In this document: positions 50,216 through 61,500 of the stretch, one piece after another | Layout: every line of letters begins with the position of its first letter | How positions within the stretch are numbered: the stretch's first letter is position 1 | Origin: Symbiodinium natans | Lineage: Eukaryota; Sar; Dinophyceae; Suessiales; Symbiodiniaceae | NCBI GenBank assembly: GCA_905221605.1 | Contig: CAJNDS010002523.1 | Coordinates: 124,001-188,000 of the forward strand | DNA length: 64,000 nt | Direction: 5' to 3' | The notes under the pieces: generated by a model | Database searches by the model: none | What the model saw: only the letters and a program-made list of their open reading frames with translations | What the model was told of the DNA's origin: nothing | Program-made: the position numbers and the translations under genes

Positions 50216-53000
50216 CATTCCTGTACCAGCAAGCCCAAGCATACACTGAAAACGATGTACAAAAGGAAGAGAGTCAAGCCAGCAGAGGAGTCGGACACAC
50301 CCGAAATCCCTGAGTCCTTCTTGTAGGGATCCAAAGTCACCTGCCAAGCTTCTCTGAATCTGAATTTCCGAAGACATGCAGGATTGTCGAAGTCGAGAGT
50401 GGGTGTGAGGGTGCACGCGTGCGCATGGGTGCAGGTAGCTGTGCGGAGGTGGGTGCTTGGATAGGTCAAAGAAACGGAGCAATCGTAAGCCCTCTGGCAC
50501 CTGACCCACAGATCCAGGAATGCCGCCCACGGCATGTTCCTTTGGAGGAATAGGGAGTTGCCGAGGAACAGGCGCAACCCCATCAGGCTAAATGTCTTAG
50601 ACAGAACCATGGCAAGCCTGTGACCCTGAATGCGAAAGCCTTGCATAGTTTTGCGCTCCAGACTCTCTAGCGGACTCGAGCGTGCATGCGTGAATCGTAT
50701 ATGTTCGCATACGGGGTCTATAGAGGGGCTGCAGGCATAAGTCGTTTAAGCACCCCTCTCACATCAAAGAGCACATCTGGCAACTCGGGGTCCCCACATT
50801 GGCACTGTTGGTGAACACCTCCTGCAGGTTGGCTGCTTTCTGCCAACAAACTTTAAGATTGAGAGTCAGCGATGGATCTTGGCAGCGAGCTGTTGTGCTG
50901 AACCCTGGCTGCCTTAACTTTGTCAACATAAGAGATATCCACAGGACCTCTACGGGGCGAGCCCAAGTTTGAGAGCAAGTATTGGTCAAAGGCATACCCC
51001 CCCCCCCCTCTCTCCCTAGCGTTGTGGACGATGGGCGTGTGGTGGCATGGATTGCAGGCTAGATGAAAGGGCTCCTTCCTCAACACGGCTGCTGCATTAA
51101 AGCTTCGTAATGAAACAGGGTTTACGAAGAGGCCGCCCTGACTATATGCAAACGCCAGACTCCAGACCTAAGCGCGCAGTACCTGTGAGATGTGCCTCCA
51201 AAACTCCCGCACGTACCCCAACACGCGCTAACACATGAGTCCCACGAGCATCCCGGAGTTCCCCAAGCCTAAGAAGGACTGTCTCTGATTCCTGCCTTCG
51301 CAGAGACCAAGATAGGGGCAATAGTCGAAGAGGCCTTACAAAGGCGAATTGCAAGATTGCTTTCGGGCTTAAGCCGTCGTGGGGGTCATGGACCATCATC
51401 AGAATCTAATTCTGCAAGCAGACGAGCTCAAATCCGAAAACGCAGCGCGCTTCAGATCTTCAGACTTTAGTGCCGAGACCTCGTTGGCTAGAGTTCACCC
51501 TGTGGTTGTTTGCAAGCGAGCATCTGATGAGCAGCGGCTGTCAACTAGGGTTCGACATACTTGTGGCTGATATGTGGAAGCATGAGCAGCAGAGGCTGAC
51601 CCTTCTGGGGTGGGCACGGGACCTGCTGCCGCCTGCGCCCACCGGACTCGTTTTTGAGGCGCCCAAGTGCCAACCGTGCGACCCGGGGTACGGCCCTTGA
51701 GTCGGCGCCAAACCCGTCTGTAGCTTCCACTTACAGGGGCAATTTCTGGCGCTGGCCTACAGAAATCTTCGCCTGCCGGAATATCCCAATGAGTAACTGT
51801 CCGTACACAACCGGACACGAAGCTCAACCGCCGGAACCCCGATTCCTTCCCGGCCGTGACTGAGGCGCCACTACCTGGGCACACCTGGGCCGAAGCAAGC
51901 TCCATGTCCAAAAGGCAACGTATCTTGAGGACTGTCCGCTTGTGGCGCACACCTGGACATGACCTCCTCAAGCGCTTAATTCGCACTCACACGCTCTGAA
52001 AAGCCTTTGCGCGCACAAGATCTAAGGTCACAGGAGCCTGGCGGTCCCTCTTCTTAGCCGTGTGCCACTCCAAACGCAAAACTTCACAACCGATCTCAGT
52101 TCCCACGGCCTGCGGACCGGACGTGGCCAGCAAGCTCGGCACCTCACGCAGAAAAGCGAGAATGGCTAAATATGGCTAGAATTGCACTTCCGGGATTCCA
52201 CTCAGCCAAAAAAGCGGAGACGTCCGAGACCAGCCTCTGTGTAGGTGCCGTTCAGGAACCAGCATGCGCCCCCTGTGTGGCCTCCGATTGCGATCTTCTG
52301 GATTCGGGCTGAGGGAGTGGGGCCTTGCATAGTTCCAACACACATAATTAGAACCTGTCCATGGAATGTATTTCCTCTTCCCTGATGTCGCTTTTGCTTT
52401 GACGGAGCGGGTAAAGATGTAGAGTCCTCTAACATGTTCTCTGCCAACGCGCCCCAGACCACCGTACCTGCAAGCTTCTTGATCGTGTCGAAGGGTTTGA
52501 GCGGCGGACTTTGCGAGTGATCAACTGTTCTCAAACCAGGCACCCTTGAACTTTGGACCTCAAAGGGCCCCAAAACATCCCCCATTTTGTTCCAACTAAG
52601 CGCCCAAAGCCGCAAAAAAAAAAAAAAAACTGCAGCCCAGTGGACTGTGATGTGACATGCCAAATGGACCTCAAGTAGCCCCCCCCAAAGTGAGGTTAAA
52701 ACAACATCTACTGGTACTTAACACTTACCGCACTTGGGCAAAAGGAATCTGCCTGGAGTCAGGGTGGCATCGTAGCTGAACGTCTTACAGCCGCTTGACC
52801 TTGAGGCTGTGCTGGAGATGCCCTTTAATGGGCAGCTCCTGGTGTCTGGGAATCTGGGGTGGTTCATGGCTTCTACTCGCCCGACAATGGTTCAAGGAAG
52901 CTTCTGGGTCCAGGTTTAAGTCCGGACTGGGGAGGCGGCGTTTTGTCAAGGAGTCGGAAATGGAGTTTATAGCAGTGAGTGGGTCAGGTAACTTTTTCTT

Positions 53001-53044
<44 letters not shown>

Positions 53045-53156
53045 CGCGCTGGATTGCGACAGCCTCAGCCCGGTCGCAGACGAGGCGCAAGCGACAAGCG
53101 TCCTGGCAAGCCTCCGCGCTTGCCTGGTAGCCACCAGCAGGCTCCGGCGCGACCAC
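46544..53156 (-). CDS. Gene D: diverged, probably 5'-truncated array member
   Basis: Last exon 46,669-46,544 follows CCTCAG and reads QFPSMLSQNVELPRSQQYYT, then SQPMYYQSQPTWAAQPAAT and TGA; a tail exon near 47,311-47,245 reads MVPSQYTPAPNQSLV. Both match the Q/Y/P tails of B and C in composition and place. Upstream, 53,156-53,046 follows CCCCAG and reads GGYQASAEACQDACR, matching GAYLASAGDCQTILG of B. An exon near 52,273 reads GGACWFLNGTYTEAG, matching GACYLFNQ. A candidate ectodomain exon CEGHFSSLDVTTLTGKPVLP lies near 49,890-49,820. Signal-peptide and CAKEG exons were not found before an AT-rich island and the FNIP gene, so the 5' end may be lost or far upstream. Hinge and TM exons were not identified. 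Confidence 0.4.
47355..47460 (+). repeat. Interstitial telomere-like tract (TTTAGGG)n
   Basis: Two clusters of TTTAGGG/GTAGGG units with about 40 unrelated bases between them. Confidence 0.8.
50182..50216 (+). repeat. (GAT)n triplet repeat
   Basis: About eleven GAT units; open in all frames as poly-Asp, poly-His or poly-Ile, therefore not evidence of coding. Confidence 0.9.
53011..53043 (+). repeat. T-run followed by 33-base poly-G
   Basis: About 16 T with one C, then 33 G directly next to the gene D PAN-type exon. Confidence 0.95.
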
Positions 53157-53199
53157 CTGGGGAAACCCTGGAGTTTCGGCTTTAGCGTTTCGTCGACCC

Positions 53200-53560
53200 T
53201 GTGGGTGTACTGTATGGTTTGCAATCTACATTTTCTATCTTCTAATTATACTTTGAGGAAGAGGAGTTCCACTAATGTTAGAATTGCATGTTCTTTTTTA
53301 TGAATAAGGATTTCTATGGAAAGATTTTATTTCTCCATCTATACCTTCTTCAGACTCATTTCGGCTTCTCTTCTTGCTCACATTCAGATGATGCATTAGT
53401 CGCATGTGGAGTACTTACCCCTTTACATGTAGTACCTGAACGGCATTTCTTATGCCAACACGCTGTGTTAAAATCTGTACCAAATAAAGTATCTCATTTA
53501 CTTCTTACCTTCATCCTATTTTACTTTATGAGTAAGCAGTGTGCTTAGGATTTGGGAGGG
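53200..53560. other. AT-rich island
   Basis: Sharply more AT-rich than both sides, with no ORF beyond about 85 codons. It lies where the 5' exons of gene D would be expected. Confidence 0.5.
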
Positions 53561-53574
53561 CTGTTGGCGCTTTG

Positions 53575-53640
53575 GGAGCGCAGGGTTTAGGTTTAGGAAG
53601 TTTAGGGTTTCGGGCTTTAGGGTTCAGGCCCTAGGTCTGA
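53575..53640 (+). repeat. Telomere-like tract at the end of the FNIP gene
   Basis: GGGTTTAGG, TTTAGGG and GGGCTTTAGGG units overlapping the last codons and stop of the FNIP-repeat ORF. Confidence 0.75.
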
Positions 53641-55212
53641 GTGCATGAGGCTTTCTGCATTCCGTGCCGCCTTGAGTTGAAGAGGTGACTACCTGAACAA
53701 TGCGAGAGGAGAAACACAGCAGGGAGTCGGGAAGCTGCACCCCTTCCAAGCTCTGGTTTGAGCCGACGGTCAAGGTCTCTAGGCCGTAGGGAAGCTGCAC
53801 CCCCTCCAAGCTATGGTCGAAACGGTCGCCGAAGGTCAAGGTCCGTAGGCCGCTGGGAAGCCGCACCCCTTCCAAGCTCCTGTTGAAGCTCTCGCCGAAG
53901 TTGAGGGTCTGTAAGCCGCTGGGAAGCTGCACTCGTTCCAAGCTCTGGTTGAAGCTGATGCCGAAGGTCAAGGTCTGTAGGCCGCTGGGAAGTTGCACCC
54001 CTTCCAAGCTCTGGTTGAAGGTCTTGCCGAAGATCAAGGTCTGTAGGCCGCTGGGAAGCTGCACCCCTGCCAGGCTCTGTTTGAAAAAATAGCCGAAGGT
54101 CAAGGTCTGTAGGCCGCTGGGAAGTTGCACCCTTTTCAAGCTCTGGTCGAAACGGTTACCGAAGGTCAAGGTCTGCAGGCCGCCAGGAAGCTGCACCCCC
54201 TCCAAGCTCTGGTTGAAGCTGCTGCCGAAGGTCAAGGTCTGTAGGCCGCTGGGAAGCTGCACCCCTGCCAAGCTCTGGTTGAAACGATTGCTGAATGCCA
54301 AGGTCTGTAGGCCGCTGGGAAGCTGCACCCCTTCCAAGCTGTGGCTGAAGCAACCGCCGAAGGTCAACGTCTGTAGGCCGCTGGGAAGCTGCACCCCTGC
54401 CAGGCTCTGTGTGAAAAAATAGCCGAAGGTCAAGGTCTGTAGGCCGCTGGGAAGCTGCACCTCTGCCAAGCTCCGCTCGAAGCTCTGGCCGAAGTTCAAG
54501 GTCTGTAGGCCGCTAGGAAGCTGCACCCCTGCCAAGCTCCGGCTGAAGTTCTTGCCAAAGCTCAAGGTCTGTAGGCCGCTGGGAAGCTGCACTCCTTCCA
54601 AGCTCTGGTTGAAGCTCTTGCCGAAGGTCAAGGTCTGTAGGCCGCTGGGAAGCTGCACCCCTTCCAAGCTCTGGTTGAAGCTGATGCCGAAGGTCAAGCT
54701 CTGCAGGCCGCCGGGAAGCTGCACCCCCTCCAAGCTCTGGTTGAAGCTGTTGCCGAAGGTCAAGATCTGTAGGCCGCTGGCAAGCTGCACCCCTGCCAAG
54801 CTCTCGTTGAGTCGTTGAAATCATGGCCGAAGGTCAAGGTCTGCAGGCCGCCGGGAAGTTGCACCCCTTCCAAGCTCTGGTTGAAATCATTGGCGAAAGT
54901 CAAGGCAACAACGGCAGCCATTGCATCCGTGTCGTCACTCAATGCTGTTCCTGCTAACGCTCGCTCTATACCCTGTGCCGCACGGCCTGCGCCAAACTTG
55001 CGAACCACGTATGTGAGCTCTTGGCAATGAATTTGTTCCAGCAGCGGCTGGTGCAGGTCGAGGACACAGCCACCTGAAGTCAGCGCGATGGTCGCTGTTG
55101 GAAAGCCAGCACAACCTGCGACACGTCTGCGCACATCCAGACCCGTTTCCGCATCGTCCACATGGAGCACAAACGTCGAGCCGGCAAGACAGTGGATGGT
55201 CAACGGCCGCAT
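53624..55212 (-). CDS. FNIP-repeat protein with N-terminal ubiquitin-like domain, frame broken by 8-bp duplication
   Basis: From the start at 55,212 the first ~72 residues (MRPLTIHCLAGSTFVLHVDD...) resemble the ubiquitin-like domain that often precedes such repeats. About 18 repeats of 22 residues follow, consensus LPSGLQTLTFGxxFNQSLEG, the FNIP type of leucine-rich repeat known from Dictyostelium and giant viruses. The repeat period of 66 bp is visible in the DNA (for example 53,971 and 54,037). Near 54,802-54,818 a TCGTTGAG unit is followed by TCGTTGAA, an imperfect 8-bp tandem duplication that shifts the frame. Without 8 bp the span is 1,581 bp, 526 residues plus stop, and the repeats are continuous. 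The last full repeat lacks two residues. No introns are seen, which suggests retroposition. The role is probably protein binding; a link to ubiquitin pathways is a guess. Confidence 0.75.
53757..54905 (-). repeat. 66-bp tandem repeats encoding FNIP units
   Basis: About 18 head-to-tail units of 66 bp with strongly conserved AGGCCGCTGGGAAGCTGCAC. High identity between units favours recent expansion or conversion. Confidence 0.9.
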
Positions 55213-56383
55213 GCTAACGATTCCGCAGGCGCCCTACCCGAATTGTCCCCACCTCAATGTGTAGGGCGACCCAACAAGCGACGCACTATGGCGCAGAAGC
55301 GAGTAGAAATTTCAGTTGACTTACGAGCTCTTAACGGGGACTTTGGGAAGTTGGTACCTTGTATCCCCAAGTATGACCCTTCAAGGGATTCTATAGGCTA
55401 TAGGGTGACTAATTCTCATTGGGATCCTTGCGTGTAGCCAGGCTTGAGAAAAACCATCTGACTCAGGCAGGGTTCGTTCTGAGCAACAAGGGGATATCGA
55501 TTTGCTATTTATGTGGGGGGGGGGGGGGGGGGGGGGGGCAGGCGGTTTGCAGATAAATAACGAAGTTCTCTCTCCCTCTATATATACATATACATATGAA
55601 CGTTTTCTTGTTCACATGTATAGTACATATGTGTATACATATAAGAACCTCTACAGTTAAATATAAATGTACATGGTAACCACCCAAGACCTACCTCAAG
55701 ATCAGCCTCTGCATAAAAGCAGAAGAGAAGCCTGAGGTGCGACACTGAACTGAGGCCAATGGAAACACAAAGAAAAGGTAAAAGAACTACCCACATCATA
55801 TATGTATACAGGGCAAAATGTATTGGATCTCAGATGCAGATAAACGACAAGAGAGGATGTACAGATAATCGAGAAGAAAGCATCAAGCCATAAGACAAAG
55901 AAGTATTCGAGGGCATAGAGTGACATGTAAGAACATTATGTGTAAGCCCGGGTGCGAAAATACTGTGAGCAAATACCATTTCTTGATATTCAGGGTTGGA
56001 AGTGCCTTTGCTTGTAGGGAACTTGGAAGCCTTTGTACTAATTCTTTGCATCCCATGGGAGGCAAGCCCCACAAACATGGGCATTTTCTTAAGGAAAACG
56101 TGAAGAGAATCACAATCAAAAAGCAAGCTGGATTCCCAAGAAATGCCAATGTTTGTAAGGCTTCCTCCTATGGAATGCAAAGAAGAGGTAGAATCTAAGA
56201 AACATTCACCATACCCCAAACCCATACCCCTTTGTGTAACCTATCCGCCGACCTCAGCCGGGGGCGGCGTCAGTGAAGACTTAGTACCGCCCTCACCCCC
56301 CAGCCCCTCCCCCCCCAACTAAGCCCTTCCCTTACCCTCTAGCAGCCCCCATTGTGCTTCACCCCCACAGCGCTCCCTTCCCT

Positions 56384-56453
<70 letters not shown>

Positions 56454-56796
56454 ACCCTTACCACCCTTACCCTTCCCGCCCTGCTCTGTATGGTGTGTGA
56501 AATCCTCTCTCGCTCACAGACATCGCGTGCCTAGCAACGAGTAAATTCTTCAGATATTAGCCGAGCGGCTGCCTGCGAAGCATCCCTGTACAGGACACCT
56601 GCAAGAGCTGGCACGTCGCCAAACAAGGCTGCCGTACACTGGCATCGTGTTGCAAGAGTGGTCCAATCAATCAAACCCTCCTCAATTCAGGGGCCGCGGG
56701 TTGCCCATGTAGTTCCATCATCTAGAACCTAGACTCTAAAGGCAACAACTGCGACATGGGGCGCAAAGCACACAAACAAACACACACACACACACA
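55213..56796. other. Region without a supported gene
   Basis: Contains a 24-base poly-G (55,515-55,538), a TATACATA-rich stretch (55,580-55,670), an AT-richer part to 56,220, and a 69-base poly-C run (56,385-56,453). Confidence 0.5.
56385..56453 (+). repeat. 69-base poly-C run
   Basis: Uninterrupted C; on the other strand a long G-run with quadruplex potential. Confidence 0.95.
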
Positions 56797-57103
56797 CACT
56801 CACTCAGGTAACCTTCCTGACAGCCAATACTGGTACCTCTGATCTGCGAGCCACATCAGCTTAGACTGGCTAAGCCTGTTGTCACTCAAGTGCATCATGC
56901 TCCTGAATACCTCTGATGTTTCAAACCGGTGTTGACACTGAAGAGAACTATGAAAAGCAAATTTGTATCGGCAGATTGGGTCCTGTCTGCCATTTGCAGG
57001 TACGCCAGACTGATCAGGTCTGGTATCCCCCAGGATGACTAGCTTCGTTGGCACAAGTACCCCCTGCTCAAGAAATGAGGTTGACTGTGAGCGAAACCCT
57101 TGG
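56797..57103 (+). repeat. ~300-bp direct duplication, copy 1
   Basis: Near-identical to 58,097-58,427. On the minus strand both copies keep FRSMMHLSDNRLSQSKLMW-like and YWLSGRLPE readings, faintly like a leucine-rich repeat, but coding status is unproven. Copy 1 is followed by the second MITE-like element. Confidence 0.8.
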
Positions 57104-57105
57104 TA

Positions 57106-57626
57106 AATGTTGCACCCGGTTTAGTGAAACGCGGCACTATTATGCGTTTTTCCAGACATCTTATAGGGGACCCCCCGTTTGATGAGGGTGGTCCTCAATC
57201 ATGCGATGTTGCCGGGCCGGGGTTGAAGGGCGGGGGGCCGGGGAGCCAAAAACTAAAAACAGTTTTTGAATAAGAAACTCCGGAAGTGTTTGGTGTCCAG
57301 CCTTATGTAAATTCCTTCAAAATCTCATTACGAAACAAGCCCCCAAACAATTTTCCAAGGGAGTAGAGCTGCCCTGATTCGCTTTTAGTAATTGTTTCGG
57401 TTACCCGCAGTAATGCGCAGCCCCCCTGGCCAGGGAGCTACAAAGCCTGGAAAGCTTAGACCCTCAAGCTTCAAGGCTTCCCCTCAACCCTCGACCCCTA
57501 GCCGCCCTGCCCCCAGGCCCCGTCCCAGACCCCAGCCCACATTATTCAGGATCCCCGAAAACCCCAAAATTGCTTGGGGGGCGGGGGGGGGGGTCGGGGG
57601 CCTGCGCACTAAAGCGAGTCCAACAT
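57106..57626. mobile_element. MITE-like element copy 2 with TA target duplication
   Basis: Left end AATGTTGCACCCGGTTTAGT and reverse-complemented right end ATGTTGGACTCGCTTTAGT resemble each other and the ends of the 10,515-11,146 element. Interiors share CATTACGAAAC and CCCCAAACAA. The duplicated flank at 58,427-58,440 shows the empty site (GGTTACAGGGTTGAAC). Confidence 0.65.
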
Positions 57627-57718
57627 TACAGGGTTGAACACACACAAGAAGCCATAAAGGCAAAAGACTGTGTTTTGAATCTGTGTGTGTGCAATTCTCC
57701 AAAGCGTTGAACTGCACT

Positions 57719-57856
57719 GCGCGTGCATAAGCCGAGAGGGCTGCACTGCGCTTCGACGTTCTTTAGATATTCATCGCGTGCATAAGCCGAGAGACTGCGT
57801 TTCAAGAAATGAAAATATAGCTATCGCGCGCATAAGCCGAGAGGACTGCACAGCGT
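57719..57856 (+). repeat. Three copies of a ~28-bp motif
   Basis: CGCG(T/C)GCATAAGCCGAGAG followed by (G)CTGC occurs at 57,719, 57,775 and 57,826, spaced about 56 and 51 bp with unrelated sequence between copies. Confidence 0.75.
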
Positions 57857-58096
57857 TCCAAAGACACATCAACACCTGATGTCTGCAGGAGGGTAAGTCA
57901 ATAAGACGTCTGATTTGCAACAGTATCCGCACTAGATTTGCGACAATGTCGGCGCCTGACTACTACAGCAATACGAACATCATCAACGGCCCTGCAACAT
58001 CATCCAAGTCTGCAGAATGGGTCCCTGCTTCATCATCCTGCACTGCACGGGCCACCCCGGCAGCACTCTGAAAGACGTAGGGACGAATACACTGCC

Positions 58097-58427
58097 TGGA
58101 ACACACTCAGGCAACCTTCCTGACAGCCAATACGGGTACCTCTGATCTGCAAGCCACATCAGCTTAGACAGGCTAAGCCTGCTGTCACTGAAGTGCATCA
58201 TGCTCCTGAATCTGATGTTTCAAACTGGTGTTGACATTGAAGAGAACTATGAAAAGGAAATTTGTATCAGCAGATTGGGTCCTGTCTGCCATTTGCAGGT
58301 ATGCCAGACTGATCAGGTCTGGTATCCCCAAGATGACTTGCTTCATTGGCACAAGTCATCATCCCATCCTGGGCTTGTGTCCCCTGCTCAAGATACGAAA
58401 TGAGGTTGACTGAGTAAAACCGTCGGT
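58097..58427 (+). repeat. ~300-bp direct duplication, copy 2 (empty MITE site)
   Basis: Copy of 56,797-57,103 with a 24-bp extra segment near 58,356. It runs straight into TACAGGGTTGAACAC, the sequence that in copy 1 lies beyond the element. Confidence 0.8.
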
Positions 58428-58442
58428 TACAGGGTTGAACAC

Positions 58443-58560
58443 GCACACACACACACACACCCACACACCCAACACACCCAACACACCCAACACACCCAAC
58501 GCACCCAACACACCCAACACACCCCACACACCCAACATCCTCAACACCCCCCACACCCGC
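58443..58560 (+). repeat. (CA)n and 9-bp minisatellite
   Basis: A CA run followed by about ten CACCCAACA-type units, degenerating to the right. Confidence 0.9.
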
Positions 58561-58599
58561 ACGCGCCCACCCGCCCATAAACTCGAGTGCTGCTCTCGA

Positions 58600-61500
58600 A
58601 GACACATCACGTGGCAAGACGTGGCAAGGCTCACCAGTGCCCCTTCAACAACTTCGGGACAATGTAAAACATCGCCAAACCTTGCAATCGGCCGAAAACT
58701 TCCCAGGTATTGAGGCTCTGCTCAGACTTGCCCCACCTTTCTGAAAGCACGACGTCTCCTCTGACTCTGCGAGGGCCACCTGTTGGCTACGTTTCAGGTG
58801 GCGTGAGATTGATTTGCTAGGACGCGTTTGATGTGCGGCCTGTTTGGGCTTGGACCGTTGTGTGAAAGCTTGGTGTTGTCTTAATTAGTTTCTGCTGACT
58901 TGATGAAACCATCACGACCCCTGTGGGTGGTCATTAGCCTCCAGAAACACAGCAGAAGCTAGGCCACGACGCACATGGAAGGATTTGAAATAGCTTGCGT
59001 GCGTGATGCTTTAGATCTGACAGTAATGCCAAAGGGCACCTCTAAGCCTGCGAAGATGTGCAGGAAATTCGATTCCGCTGCGAAGTCATGAGAGAGAGGC
59101 TGAGATTGGGTCGCCCACAGTGGGCACGCAAGCTCAGATGCAAGCAGCCCAAACTGCTGGCAGCCCTTCTAACGCAAGGAACGCAGCATTTTGAACCCTG
59201 GCTGCTATGTGCCAGGCCACGCAGGTATGCCGACGACCAGCACTACTAGCTGTTCGCATCAAGATGTGACATTCCCACAAGCAAGAGATCTGCGGTGAGC
59301 TTAAAAGAGAAGTGGCTGGGCTCCCAGACCAGCGTGAAGCTCAGCAGGCGCCAAGCGCCCGGCATGGCCCTGGCTCGGGCCCTAAGTATAGCATACAAAT
59401 AGAAAACATATATGTAAATATGCATGTAACAATAAATGCCGAAAATCGTATCTGCTATATACTCTACCAGTGCTGGAGACCCAAACCAAGATAACAACAG
59501 ATGCGCGAAGTCCAGCCCCCGATTTCGCCACACCGAGCGGTTGATGCATAAATACCGCACAGGGCCGAGGACGAAGGGTAATTCGGACCACGGAATGCGC
59601 ACACAACACCTCGTATATCACAATGTGCTTCCCTCTCTCAACTCAACCCCTTTACCTTGAATGTTGGGAGCCGAAAGTGTAGACACCCTCTGTGGACTTT
59701 TGTTTGGCAGTTCTTGTTTACTTGAAAGTTGTATTCAGGTGCACAGACAGACCTTTGGGTTTGGTTGAAATTTCGGCGCTTTGAGTACACAAGGTGGCCT
59801 TAATGTTGCGAAAGCAGCATTGAATACGCCAGGACTGACGCATCGATGCACGTTTCCATCCGCATCAGGGAGTTTAAGCCAAACTGGATGATCACTGTTG
59901 ATTAGTCTCCATCTGCTATGCAGAAGGACCCATTATAATGCAGCTGTGGGTTTGAGAGGCAGAATGGTTAGATTTTTGGAAACCGCAAAGCCCCGAAGCC
60001 CAAACCCATCATGGCATGCGCAAGTCGAAGTACTTCCACGCCCACGTCATTACTACAACTTGTCGTCATCATGGCGCCTGGTGTCTCCACCCGAGGGCAA
60101 CGTCAAAGACTACTGCTAGGAGCCCAAATGTATGGCAGCCAGGCACCTTTGAAGGATACAAAAGGGATTGGGCATGTGAAAGCTGCATTCCTTTTCAGGA
60201 TTGGGTCTGGCACTTCCCACAACTTCCTTGTTGACATGCACCGACCTGCACTAAATTATTCAACCTGGCTCATGTCTCCACTGGCACCCACTGTCTCGAA
60301 GAGACCAACTGCTTCGAAGCACCTGCAACCAGCCCTCAGTATCGCAAAGTTCCGAAACCTCGTAGCTCTGTCCAATGTGCAATCTCTGCCACATAACATA
60401 CTCAGAAAAACAAGATGTTCCTAGACATAGGTACTGCTTAGGCATCTGAGTCACCCGGGGCTATTGACTGGACACCTGTCTCTACTTGCAAAAGGCACCC
60501 CGACTATTCACGATGGCCTTCGGCTGCCATGAGGTTTAAGTCTACAGGGAGGTCTGCCAACGGCTTGTACCATGCCAGGGTTCTGCTCTAAAGTGGTGGC
60601 CCCGAGTTCCTCTTAACGAGCCCTGAAGGAGGGTCGTCCTGACGAAGCCTCGCGATCTCTTCTGGCAGCGCCTCTGTGGCTGAAGAGCATGCAGAGCACC
60701 AAGGCCATGACCTGCAGTTGCCTTCAACACGAAACCTTCACAAACCCCTCATCCGACCCTGAGAACCAAGCAAAAGCCCCAAGGGAACTTGCCAATGCAA
60801 CTGGTACGCTGGGCTTCTGACTGTGGCCTGCTGAGCCTCAGCGAGGTGTAGAGCAGTCATCCCAGATCCCAGCCCACCAAGGCGCGACAGATTGCCGGAG
60901 GTTCTTACTGGGGTACACAGAAAAACTAGGCTAGAGGCTTCTGGTAGGGTCCCAGATGGTTTGTTGACAGATGGCACACGCCCAACCACCTTTCTGCTTC
61001 GCATCTCAGGTCCACCTCAGAAGCCACACACTGAGCAATGCTCGGAAAACCTGGCTCACGCCAATGGTGGGAAATCAGGACTATTGTTGTCTAGGTCTAG
61101 GTACGAAGCATTTCTGCAAGGCAGTTGTGTCATTGAAGCCAATTACCAGTTTGGATCGCAAAGAAGACTGTCCAGTAGGTGCGTGCACATGGCTCCCTAG
61201 CTTTGCTTTTAGAAAGCCAAACAAAGCTGAGCACTCCGCTGGCATGATCGGCAAGCTGGAAGCAGCCACCTGCCACTGGCAGAGTGGCGTGGACTACGCA
61301 CGTAAGGCTGAAAAGAGCCCCGCTGGTGAACAAACAGGGTGTGGCAGGTGGGGGACCATGGGAAGTATGGGTTGATGCTTGGCACAGCTGTCAAAGTTCT
61401 TTTGTCCAGGATGGCGCTGGGTTCAGGGCACAAAAGTGATGGCACTGGGATTTCCGTGACTTGGGTGACATAGGCCCCAAAATCCACAGGTAGAGCTTTG

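Noticed and set aside
50057-50646. Minus-strand frames with poly-His or poly-Ile
   Set aside because: Produced by the (GAT)n repeat; no supporting splice sites or paralogue.
58443-58560. CRISPR-like array
   Set aside because: Units are 9 bp with no unique spacers; a minisatellite in a eukaryotic context.
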